Shown here piece by piece: positions 43,866-52,098 of a stretch of 64,000 nt of DNA (its first letter is position 1; each line of letters starts with the position of its first letter). Source of the DNA: Pseudomonas protegens CHA0 (GTDB taxonomy: Bacteria > Pseudomonadota > Gammaproteobacteria > Pseudomonadales > Pseudomonadaceae); contig NC_021237.1 in assembly GCF_000397205.1 (NCBI RefSeq), forward strand, positions 6,083,001 through 6,147,000, given 5' to 3'. The translations under genes and the position numbers were made by a program. Below the pieces are notes generated by a model. That model was not told where the DNA came from and did not search any database. It saw nothing but the letters and a program-made list of their open reading frames with translations.

Positions 43866-46277
43866 ATGAGCGTCTTGAACTTTCCCCGGATCTACTTCAA
43901 TGGCCACATGTTCTGGAACCCACCGACGGCCAACAACAACGACGTTTTCCCGCTATATGACGCGGTGAAGATGCGCATGAACTGGCCGTTCCTGTCCTAC
44001 TACGGGATCAACGACCAGAACGCCCCGCAACAGCTGATGCCCTGGACCATCGCCCCGCTGGCCTACGAGAACGTGCCGGACTACGTGCTGCAGGTGCCCA
44101 CCAATGGCTCGCCCAGTGGCTACCCGATGATTCCCGCCGAATGGGACCTGTTCGGCGACAACGCCTGCGGCTTGGTCGACTACGAGCAGACCCGCTCGGT
44201 GATCGTCGGTGGCGAGTTCCAGGCCAACACCTACATCGACAACGACCCGCTGGTGAACAAGTGTTACCAGTTGCAGGGCAACCCGTTCGGCAGCGCCGCG
44301 CCCACAGCCGCGCGCTTCGTCGATATCAGCCCCTGGCAGAACACCTTCACCGCCCTGTACTTCGACAAACTGGTACTGGGGGACGCCACCTGCGGCCTGA
44401 CCTTGAAGCGCCGGTACCGCATGCTCGACCGCTTCCTCAACTTCAACTGGGGGGCCTTCGGCGGCTTGAGCTACGTAACTACCACCTGGCAGACCTGCTT
44501 CCCGAAAGACCAGCTGCAGTGGATCGTCGGCGACTCGCAACTGCTGAAGACCCTGCAACAGGAGATGATCAACCAGAACGCCAAGGGCCTGATGTTCCGG
44601 TTCACCACCTACCTGACCTTCTACGACAAGAACGGCATCTTCAACGACTTCCCGGTGGTGGACAGCCACTCCAAGACGCCCGAAGCCATGGCCGCGCTGC
44701 AGGCGATGTACCAGAAGGGCCTGGATAACGTCGCCGACATCTTCTTCAACCCGGCCTACAGCCGCACCGCCGGTACTCTGGGCCTGTGGTTCGACAATGA
44801 ATACCCCACCGCTCCGGCTGGCCGGCGCCTGGAACCCAAGGCCCCGGTACCGGTGTGCAAGGCGGTTCCCAGAGACACCAAGCCTGCGGCCATGACCCTG
44901 GGGGTGATCAGCGCCCAAGTGCACGACAACACCCTGTCCCTGGACCTGGGCAATACCTTTCCGTTCTATCCCGCCGGAGACAGCGCCGCACTGCCGCCCA
45001 CCAACACTGACCTGAGCCAGGGAATTCCGGTGCCCGGGAAATACCTGGCCGGTGATTACGACATCGGGGTACGGCCCACTGGCGGCGCTTTCCACAAAGT
45101 CGCCAGTTTTGGCCTCGAACAGTATCGCCAGACCGCCTTCGACAAGCGCGCCGGCCTGCTGGACCTGCCCATCAGCCCCGCCGACCAGGCCGCGTTGCAA
45201 CAGGGCGCCCTGGAGCTGCAGTTGCAGGGCAGCCAGGAACTGGTCGCCGCCGCCCAGAATATGTGGACCGCCGAGGTCCTCGACAGCGGCTGCTTCATCG
45301 ATGTGGGCGACACTCGGGTCCTGAGCATCATGGTGCAGTACGACGGCCTGCCCGCGCCCGCGGGCACCGCGCTGTGGGTGGCGGAGTACAACAACGCCTA
45401 CATGCTGACCACCAGCGACTATTACCTGGCCTTCAGTAACGCGGCCAACTTCACCCTGTTCAACAACTACCCGAAGGACCCCGGGAGCAACACGTCGAAC
45501 CGACCGCAGTTCGTCGGCACCCAGACCGCTGAAAGCCTGTTGCACGTGGGCAGCGGCCGCCGGCTCAGCGCGGTGCTGAACGTCGAGGACAGCGAGCCAT
45601 CCGAGCCCATGCTCTACCAGAGCTTCCTGACCAAGCCCTCGGCTGTGGCCCTGAGCCCCCGCCTGCAGTTCACCAATGGGCAGGCACGCAGCGGCACCCT
45701 GGCAGACCCGCTGAACGCCACCGTGCAGTACAGCCTGGCGCAGATCCTGACCGACGCCAATGGCATCGCCCAGGTATCGGTCAAGGCCGTGGCGGCCGGC
45801 TTCCCGACCTTGCGCTTCTTCATCCAGGACGGCCAGCAGCAACCGACGGTGCCCTTCAGCTTCAACTACACCGACGCCTACACCGACTTCCTTGCGCCCC
45901 TGCGGGTCCTGCCCCAGGAGCCGGAGATGCTCAAGGACTTCATCGACTGCTGGAACCGGGTGTGCACCCAGGACGACGCCAGCGTGCGGATCTGGAAGGA
46001 GTTCATCTTCCCCAGAATCCTCCAGCCTTTCTATTACCTCTACCCGATCATGAACAAGTTCATGCCGCTCAACTCCCTGCAACGCATCGAGGGCGCGATC
46101 AACCAGTTCATCGTGCTGATCAGCAAGGACTACCAGGAGGAAAGCACCCTGGCCATGCCGATCACCCGGGACCTGCCGCAAAGCCGGCGCAGGGTGCTGG
46201 AAATCTGGGCCCAGGACCTGGTGAGCAAGGGCTACCCACCGATCCCGCTGAAACTCAACGACTACCCCCACGGCTGA
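43866..46277 (+). CDS. Large protein of unknown function, paralogue of the 48589 gene
   Basis: An 803-residue protein without signal peptide or membrane helix. It begins SVLNFPRIYFNGHMFWNPPT and shares matches along its length with the 608-residue protein at 48589: GLMFRFTTYLTF / GIVLRFVMFEMC, RTAGTLGLWF / RVIGTLATAF, and a C-terminal part with MPITRDLPQSRRRVLEIW / SMSPSQRSLLTAYL. The last pattern recalls C-terminal segments of cytochrome-like and oxidase-linked proteins, without proof. AAGGAG precedes the ATG, 10 bases after the CXXCH gene. No known domain was recognised. Confidence 0.78.
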   Translation: MSVLNFPRIYFNGHMFWNPPTANNNDVFPLYDAVKMRMNWPFLSYYGINDQNAPQQLMPWTIAPLAYENVPDYVLQVPTNGSPSGYPMIPAEWDLFGDNACGLVDYEQTRSVIVGGEFQANTYIDNDPLVNKCYQLQGNPFGSAAPTAARFVDISPWQNTFTALYFDKLVLGDATCGLTLKRRYRMLDRFLNFNWGAFGGLSYVTTTWQTCFPKDQLQWIVGDSQLLKTLQQEMINQNAKGLMFRFTTYLTFYDKNGIFNDFPVVDSHSKTPEAMAALQAMYQKGLDNVADIFFNPAYSRTAGTLGLWFDNEYPTAPAGRRLEPKAPVPVCKAVPRDTKPAAMTLGVISAQVHDNTLSLDLGNTFPFYPAGDSAALPPTNTDLSQGIPVPGKYLAGDYDIGVRPTGGAFHKVASFGLEQYRQTAFDKRAGLLDLPISPADQAALQQGALELQLQGSQELVAAAQNMWTAEVLDSGCFIDVGDTRVLSIMVQYDGLPAPAGTALWVAEYNNAYMLTTSDYYLAFSNAANFTLFNNYPKDPGSNTSNRPQFVGTQTAESLLHVGSGRRLSAVLNVEDSEPSEPMLYQSFLTKPSAVALSPRLQFTNGQARSGTLADPLNATVQYSLAQILTDANGIAQVSVKAVAAGFPTLRFFIQDGQQQPTVPFSFNYTDAYTDFLAPLRVLPQEPEMLKDFIDCWNRVCTQDDASVRIWKEFIFPRILQPFYYLYPIMNKFMPLNSLQRIEGAINQFIVLISKDYQEESTLAMPITRDLPQSRRRVLEIWAQDLVSKGYPPIPLKLNDYPHG

Positions 46278-46343
46278 GCCGCAAAGGCCAGCCCATGGAA
46301 TGCCGGGCGACCCCGTCGCCCGGCGCTTTCAAAGGAGTGTCAG

Positions 46344-47285
46344 ATGAACGCCAGTCTCTTCAAGCAACTGCTGTTGGCCGCCAGCCTGCTGAGCGCCAGC
46401 CAAACGCTATGGGCCGAGACCTACCCCGACAACGTCTACTTCAACATGGGCGTGCACAACGACCGGGGGTGCGACGCCAAGACCAACAACTGCATCGCCA
46501 AGCGCAAACCCGGCGAGCCGGCCGATCCGCTCTACCCGGCAACCTGGGTCAGTGACTGGATCATGTACCGGGTCACCGCCAACTACGTGAAGAACCCACC
46601 GCCCTACAGCAGCCCGCCCAGCACCCTGAAACCGGCCGACTACACCGTGTCCCGGGGCACCAGCTACTACGACAACGACTATGTGCCGGCCGACAAGGAC
46701 GGCACCGGGGCGATGATGGAGCACTACGAGAAGTACTGCCTGCCGATCTTCCCGATCAAGGACAACAACTACACCTGCTCCTTCGTTTCCCTGGGCAACA
46801 AGGCCTACTTCCTCACCTACCCCGAGGACCGGCCAAAGGACATGCCGGCCTGCTGCATGTTCTCGCCCATGAACCACCCGCCGCGCCGGGACTTCATCAA
46901 GCACCTGCCCTACAGCGCCGCCCGCAGCCAGCATATGGATGGCAGCGTGCAAGCCTACGCGCTGGAGATCCCGGTCCAGCCGAGCCCGATTCTGTTCGGC
47001 TATGCGTTCTACAAGAAAGCCAGCAGCGACGGCCCGGGCCAGCCGGCCTATCAGCATCCGCAATCGTTCTATTTCTCCGGTGACGAGAGCGTCGCCAACG
47101 CGCCAATCGTCAGCCAGAACTACCTCAACTGGCGCACCGAGAAACCAAATCCGGCCAAGACCTGGGACCAGGTGGCGAAGATGTGCCCGGCCAACCCGCC
47201 GGACTGCCAGCTCTTCACGCCACCGCCATCGCTGAAGAACGGTGCGCGGCCGCAGTGGAACCAACTTTCGCCCCCCTCGCCATGA
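46344..47285 (+). CDS. Exported Cys-containing protein of unknown function
   Basis: A 313-residue protein with signal peptide MNASLFKQLLLAASLLSASQTLWA. The mature part has nine cysteines in small groups (GCDAKTNNC, EKYC, YTC, PACC, MC...DC), suggesting disulfides in the periplasm or outside the cell, and is Tyr/Pro rich (YFNMGVHNDRGCD, CCMFSPMNHPPRRDF). No family was recognised. AAGGAG sits eight bases before the ATG. It lies between the two paralogous gene pairs. Confidence 0.75.
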   Translation: MNASLFKQLLLAASLLSASQTLWAETYPDNVYFNMGVHNDRGCDAKTNNCIAKRKPGEPADPLYPATWVSDWIMYRVTANYVKNPPPYSSPPSTLKPADYTVSRGTSYYDNDYVPADKDGTGAMMEHYEKYCLPIFPIKDNNYTCSFVSLGNKAYFLTYPEDRPKDMPACCMFSPMNHPPRRDFIKHLPYSAARSQHMDGSVQAYALEIPVQPSPILFGYAFYKKASSDGPGQPAYQHPQSFYFSGDESVANAPIVSQNYLNWRTEKPNPAKTWDQVAKMCPANPPDCQLFTPPPSLKNGARPQWNQLSPPSP

Positions 47286-47298
47286 CAGGAGCCGCCTC

Positions 47299-48585
47299 AT
47301 GAACCCTTGGAGCCGTTTCACCGCCCTGTTGTTGCTTGGCCTGGGCAGCCAGCAGGCCAGCGCCCTGCAGCCCAGCGCAGCGGCGCCGCAGACCAGCTGC
47401 CCGCCCACGGCTGCGGTGCCTGCTGCGGGCGCGTCGCAGCAGGCTTTCGATCAATACAGCTGGAAGATGTTCATCAACCTGAACTGGCCGGCCCAGGCGG
47501 GACAGCGCGGAGTGGCCGATTGCAGCAAGCCCCTGGGCAGCCCTGGCGATACCGTGTGGCAGACCTACAAGAGCGTCAGCGAGACCTTCCTCCCCGGGGC
47601 CAAGAATCCGGGCCTCTGGAACTCGCAACTGCCCCGCAGAAATCTCAGCCTGATCAACATCGCCGCGGTCAAGAACACCCAGGTGGTGCAAGCGGACAAC
47701 CAGGCGGTGGGCGGCTGGCTGATTGACCAGCGCGGCAACCCGACCTACTACGACATCGCCGCCAACGAGGTCTCCTACAACTACATCGTCGATAACGACT
47801 TCTACAACGCGGTGGTCGTCAACGCAGCGAAGAACATCAGCTTTCCCAACAACGCCGGCGAGATCAAGAGCAGTTGGCGCATCCTCAGCAGCGCCGACGA
47901 CAGCAGCCGCTATCTGACAATGAAGGCCCTGGTCACCCAGTTCGACAGTCAGGGACAGCCCAACGGCACCACCGAGGCCACTTTGGGATTGGTGGGGTTG
48001 CACATCATCAGCAAGGTGGAGGGGTTCCCGCAGTGGGTCTGGTCGACCTTCGAGCAGGTCGACAACGTGCCTCCCAAGACCCAGCTGGGGGGCCGTTGGG
48101 TGGACCAACCGGTCTCGGGGATTTTCTACTCCTACTTCAACGCCAAGGCGCCCGCCGAAAGCCTCAACCAATCCCCCTGCCTGTGGCAGCAACAAGCTGG
48201 ACAAATGGTCTGTACCCCAAAACCCGGTAACAGCTTCAGTACCCCGGACCCACTGAACCGGGTCACCCCGATCACGGACGTCACCCAGCAGATCAATACC
48301 CAATATCAGGGCGATCCGCAGGTACAGCAAAGCGTGTTCAAGTACTACCAGTTGATCACCACCCAACGCCCGCAGTCGCCGGATAACCCCGGCAACCCCT
48401 TGGGGCAACCAACGCCATCACTGTCGGCCAACGTCACCATGGAAAGTTATATCCAGACCAACAGCAGCTGCATGAACTGCCATTCCATGGCCGCACCGCT
48501 CAACAGCCAGTACAAGAGCGACTTCTCCTTCCTGTTCAGATTCGCCCAAGCCCCAGTCACCAGCGTCGCCAAGGATAAGGAATAG
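47299..48585 (+). CDS. Exported protein with one C-terminal CXXCH, paralogue of the 42674 gene
   Basis: A 428-residue protein with a signal peptide (MNPWSRFTALLLLGLGSQQASA). It carries C391-MNC-H395 close to the C-terminus and segments YSWKMFINLNWPA, VWQTYKSVSETFL, VSYNYIVDNDFYN, LGLVGLHIISKV and WVWSTFEQVDN, which match the first CXXCH protein. AGGAG precedes the ATG by seven bases. The family looks like haem- or metal-binding exported proteins, but haem attachment is only inferred. Confidence 0.8.
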   Translation: MNPWSRFTALLLLGLGSQQASALQPSAAAPQTSCPPTAAVPAAGASQQAFDQYSWKMFINLNWPAQAGQRGVADCSKPLGSPGDTVWQTYKSVSETFLPGAKNPGLWNSQLPRRNLSLINIAAVKNTQVVQADNQAVGGWLIDQRGNPTYYDIAANEVSYNYIVDNDFYNAVVVNAAKNISFPNNAGEIKSSWRILSSADDSSRYLTMKALVTQFDSQGQPNGTTEATLGLVGLHIISKVEGFPQWVWSTFEQVDNVPPKTQLGGRWVDQPVSGIFYSYFNAKAPAESLNQSPCLWQQQAGQMVCTPKPGNSFSTPDPLNRVTPITDVTQQINTQYQGDPQVQQSVFKYYQLITTQRPQSPDNPGNPLGQPTPSLSANVTMESYIQTNSSCMNCHSMAAPLNSQYKSDFSFLFRFAQAPVTSVAKDKE

Positions 48586-48588
48586 ATC

Positions 48589-50415
48589 ATGAGCATATTG
48601 AATGGACCCCGACTGAACTTCTGGGGCGGCATCTCTACCGACGTCAGCGTGCCAAACAACTCACCGACCTTGCCCAATGGCATCGCCACCTCCCTTGAGC
48701 TGTTCGACCTGACCACCTCGACCGTGGCGGACCAGGCCAAGACCTATAGCGATGAGCACCTGTACCAACTGATCAACGCCCCGGACCCGAGAATCGGCCC
48801 CAACAGTCGGTACACGGCCGGCGGCTGGAACCACTATGGCGAACACGTGGTGACGCTGCACAACGCGCTGATCAGTTCCCAAGGCACCCCGGGCAACATT
48901 GCGCTGGAAGGGGATATGGTCGGACAGCCGGTTTACCTGCTCGGCTCCGTGACCCCCGGCACCGGACAAGGTCCCTACTCCGGCCCAATGATGGTCGACC
49001 TGGACCCCACAGCCAGCACCACGACCCAGATCTTTGTCGGAGGCCTGCAGATCGGCAACGGCAACACGCCTCAGCTCTTGATTCGCTGGGATACCGTGTG
49101 CAGCAGTTTCGACCTCAATACCCGGGTGCTGGAGCCTGCAACCATGGACTCGCCGGGCTCCTTCCACGCCAGCGGCACCTTTCAACTGACCTTTCCGCTG
49201 AGCAGCATCGTCAGCTACAACAAGGAAAGTGCCGGACTCCGGGCCCTGATTGAGGCGCCCAACGCTACCGGGATCGTGCTGCGTTTCGTGATGTTCGAAA
49301 TGTGTCCGACCCTGACCACCGAGCAACTGAATGCCGACTACGCAGCCAACCAGTTCAGCCCGAACCCGAGCATCGGCCGGGTCATCGGTACCCTGGCCAC
49401 GGCGTTTACCGATGAGCCGCAGATCTGTCCGCCGGGCCGCCAAATCATCAATGCCGACAAAGACCTGAACATCAACAGCGTGGCCTATGCCGAGGTCGCC
49501 AACGGGCAACTGAGCATCGACATGGTCAACCTGATCCCCAAGCAGACGTTCAGGGCTGTACGCGACGACATCACCAGCCCCATCGGCCCCAACGCCGACT
49601 TCGGGACCGTCACCATCGCGGCCGGAACCACGCCCCTGGCGAGCTTCGAGCCCAGCAATCCGCTGCTGCAAGACTACTACCGGTACGGCGGCATCATCGA
49701 CGTGCCGCTCAACTCGACCCAGACACAGGTGGTGCAGAGCACGCCCTTGTGCATTAGTGCCCCCGGGACCACCCGCAACCCGGCGCTGTCGGCCCCCGAA
49801 TGCCCGTATCGGGTCTACAGCGATCAGCGCAACACCTACCTCGATCCCGACAGCACAGGCGTGCAGATCACCTTGCAAGTACGTTACCTGGGAGCGCCGG
49901 TGCAGAAGGCTACGCCGATCAGCATCGATGCCTCGGCGACCGCCGTCTATCAAGCCAACCGCTACTGGAACTTCCTGGAGCTTCCGAACTCGGTAACGGT
50001 GCCGGCCGGTCAACCTTCGGTGAGTTTCAACGTCGTTCCCGTCGCCGGTTCCAATACCCAGGCTGGCTTCACCACACTGACCTACACCATCGACAACAAC
50101 CCTCTGACCCAGAGCTTCAGCAACTTCCGCAAGTACGCCTGGAGCGACTTCGGCGTTCCAACAGGCAGCATCGTCACCTGGGAACAGGCGTTTCAAAACG
50201 TGCTGCGCTTTCATTACCTGGCCTTCCCCGCCATGTCGCGCTACATCCAGCTCAATCAGCCCGACGCGGTGATGGGTTACAAACAGGCGATCCTGGCCCG
50301 GATCTCCCCCGAGTACCAGAACACCACCTTGTACATGTCCGTGGTGCGTTCGATGTCGCCGAGCCAACGCTCCCTGCTGACCGCCTATCTCAATGGCACG
50401 CCCTGGCAGCCTTGA
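48589..50415 (+). CDS. Large protein of unknown function, paralogue of the 43866 gene
   Basis: A 608-residue protein without signal peptide. It opens SILNGPRLNFWGGISTDVS, similar to the opening of the 803-residue paralogue, and is shorter mainly in its middle. It starts three bases after the CXXCH gene's stop, so each large protein follows a CXXCH protein. Beta-rich stretches such as VQITLQVRYLGAPV suggest extended-sheet domains. Its base use is slightly less GC-rich than the ebo genes. Function unknown. Confidence 0.78.
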   Translation: MSILNGPRLNFWGGISTDVSVPNNSPTLPNGIATSLELFDLTTSTVADQAKTYSDEHLYQLINAPDPRIGPNSRYTAGGWNHYGEHVVTLHNALISSQGTPGNIALEGDMVGQPVYLLGSVTPGTGQGPYSGPMMVDLDPTASTTTQIFVGGLQIGNGNTPQLLIRWDTVCSSFDLNTRVLEPATMDSPGSFHASGTFQLTFPLSSIVSYNKESAGLRALIEAPNATGIVLRFVMFEMCPTLTTEQLNADYAANQFSPNPSIGRVIGTLATAFTDEPQICPPGRQIINADKDLNINSVAYAEVANGQLSIDMVNLIPKQTFRAVRDDITSPIGPNADFGTVTIAAGTTPLASFEPSNPLLQDYYRYGGIIDVPLNSTQTQVVQSTPLCISAPGTTRNPALSAPECPYRVYSDQRNTYLDPDSTGVQITLQVRYLGAPVQKATPISIDASATAVYQANRYWNFLELPNSVTVPAGQPSVSFNVVPVAGSNTQAGFTTLTYTIDNNPLTQSFSNFRKYAWSDFGVPTGSIVTWEQAFQNVLRFHYLAFPAMSRYIQLNQPDAVMGYKQAILARISPEYQNTTLYMSVVRSMSPSQRSLLTAYLNGTPWQP

Positions 50416-50429
50416 ACAAGGAGAAGACC

Positions 50430-51482
50430 ATGCCCGTTGCTCTGCATATTCCCACCCAGCTCGAGCAGGTGCTGCGACCGGATCACGTCATCGCCGAGGG
50501 CCTGCTCAACCCTCGCGGGGTTTGCCTGCAAGGCGATGGCAGCCTGCTGCTGGCGGAAGCCGGCTCGGGCCTGCCGGACCAGCCGTTCAGCGGCCGCATC
50601 AGCCGCCTGCGTCCGGATCCGGGCCAGCCGGGCGCCTACCTGCCGCCTCAGGTCGTGGCTCAGGGTTTTCGTTCGATGAACATGCAATCGCGCATGCTGC
50701 GCGACGAAATCATGGGCCTGTCGGACATCGCCCTGGGCGACGGGCGCTGCCTGGCCAGCCAAACCGACTACGTCGCCGGCTCCAAGCTGCTGGACCTGCA
50801 ATACAACCCGCCCGAGCCGCTGTTCCATAGTCGCGGCAACCTCAACTCGCTGTGCTATCACCCGTCGCGCCGCAGCTGGCTGGCGGTCAAGCCCGATAGC
50901 AACCAACTGGTGGAGTTCACCGAAGGCGGTGAACAAGTCCTGGCGCAACTGCCCGATCTGGATCAGGGCCAGGAAGCCGTGCCGGTGACCTTGGTGCACG
51001 AGCCGCAGACGGATGCCGTGCTGATCAGCCTGTTCTCCGGCGAGCTGCGCCGGGACCCGGCGCGGATGGGTATCGACTTCGCCGACAAGGCGGGCCAGGT
51101 GATCCGGGTCTGGCCCGAGAGCGGCAGGATCGAGGTGCTGATTCGCGGACTGCAACTGCCCACCGGGCTGGCGCTGGACCCGCAGGAGCGGATCCTGGTG
51201 CTGGAACTGTGCGACCGGCTGCTGCAACCGTTGCCGCCGGACTGGGCCGGCGAAGTCCTGCACGGCGGCTTCGCCCGCTTCAGCGGCCGCCTGCTGCGCT
51301 GCGATTTGCAGCAACGCAGCGTGCAAGTACTCGCCAAGGGCCTGGATACGCCTTCCAACCTGTGCTGCGTCGGAGACGCGGTGCTGGTGAGTGAAGGCAT
51401 GGGCCTGAGTGGGCGGCCGATTCCGACGCCGGAGCAGCAGGTGGTCGCACTGAGCGGCCGACTGCGGCGAGTGGCGCTTTGA
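50430..51482 (+). CDS. Beta-propeller protein, ScyD/ScyE-like
   Basis: A 350-residue protein built of repeated SMP-30/NHL-like blades. VIAEGLLNPRGVCLQGDGSLLLAEAG, LSDIALGDG, LQLPTGLALDPQERILVLE and LDTPSNLCCVGD recur at blade-like spacing. Its opening resembles ScyD/ScyE proteins, which in cyanobacteria sit with ebo genes in scytonemin clusters. No signal peptide is seen (MPVALHIPTQLEQVL). AAGGAG precedes the ATG. It is the last gene of the operon, 14 bases after its neighbour. Ligand or catalytic role unknown. Confidence 0.75.
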   Translation: MPVALHIPTQLEQVLRPDHVIAEGLLNPRGVCLQGDGSLLLAEAGSGLPDQPFSGRISRLRPDPGQPGAYLPPQVVAQGFRSMNMQSRMLRDEIMGLSDIALGDGRCLASQTDYVAGSKLLDLQYNPPEPLFHSRGNLNSLCYHPSRRSWLAVKPDSNQLVEFTEGGEQVLAQLPDLDQGQEAVPVTLVHEPQTDAVLISLFSGELRRDPARMGIDFADKAGQVIRVWPESGRIEVLIRGLQLPTGLALDPQERILVLELCDRLLQPLPPDWAGEVLHGGFARFSGRLLRCDLQQRSVQVLAKGLDTPSNLCCVGDAVLVSEGMGLSGRPIPTPEQQVVALSGRLRRVAL

Positions 51483-51516
51483 GCTGAGTGATGCGGCACA
51501 CCGGTTAAACCCGGGC

Positions 51517-51549
51517 ATAAAAAAACGGGGCCATCTGCATGGCCCCGTT
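51517..51549. terminator. Terminator between EDB operon and ssb
   Basis: An 11-bp stem AACGGGGCCAT / ATGGCCCCGTT with loop CTGC. A run of seven A on the left gives a strong T-tract on the minus strand, so it chiefly serves ssb, but it also lies at the end of the plus-strand operon. Confidence 0.88.
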
Positions 51550-51579
51550 CTTATCGATGCTGAACGCTCAAAACAGCGA

Positions 51580-52089
51580 TCAGAACGGAATATCGTCATC
51601 GAAGCTGTCGAAGTCCGGAGCCGGCTGCGGAGCGGCCTGCTGTGGCGCTGGACGCGACTCACGCTGTGGCTGCGGAGCAGGACGGGACTGCTGTGGACGC
51701 GGTGCCGAGTTGGACATGCCGCCCTGGCCTTGCTGGTCGCCCTGTGGACGGCCACCCAGCAGCTGCATGGTGCCCTGCATGTCGACGATGATTTCGGTGG
51801 TGTAGCGCTTGATACCGTCTTTTTCCCACTCGCGGGTCTGCAGCTTGCCCTCGATGTAGACCTGCGAACCCTTGCGCAGGTATTCACCGGCGATCTCCGC
51901 GACCTTGCCGAACATCGACACGCGGTGCCACTCGGTGCGCTCGACCTTCTGACCGGTCTGCTTGTCGGTCCACTGCTCGCTGGTGGCCAGACTCAGGTTG
52001 GTCACGGCGTTACCGTTAGGCAGGTAGCGAACTTCGGGATCCTGGCCGCAAGTGCCGACCAATATGACTTTGTTAACCCCACGGGCCAT
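51580..52089 (-). CDS. ssb: Single-stranded DNA-binding protein
   Basis: A 169-residue SSB. The OB fold (about 1-112) includes [19 protein letters not shown] and [22 protein letters not shown] features (seen here as [20 protein letters not shown]). A Gln/Pro/Arg-rich linker leads to the acidic tail [11 protein letters not shown] that recruits repair and replication partners. It starts nine bases after the MFS gene and may be co-transcribed with it, next to divergent uvrA. Confidence 0.98.
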   Translation of the reverse strand: MARGVNKVILVGTCGQDPEVRYLPNGNAVTNLSLATSEQWTDKQTGQKVERTEWHRVSMFGKVAEIAGEYLRKGSQVYIEGKLQTREWEKDGIKRYTTEIIVDMQGTMQLLGGRPQGDQQGQGGMSNSAPRPQQSRPAPQPQRESRPAPQQAAPQPAPDFDSFDDDIPF

Positions 52090-52098
52090 AACGTTCTC

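Noticed and set aside
43953..46271. 772-codon antisense frame opposite the 803-residue gene
   Set aside because: It has no ribosome site or family motif, and its composition is that of a shadow frame. The sense gene has AAGGAG and a paralogue.
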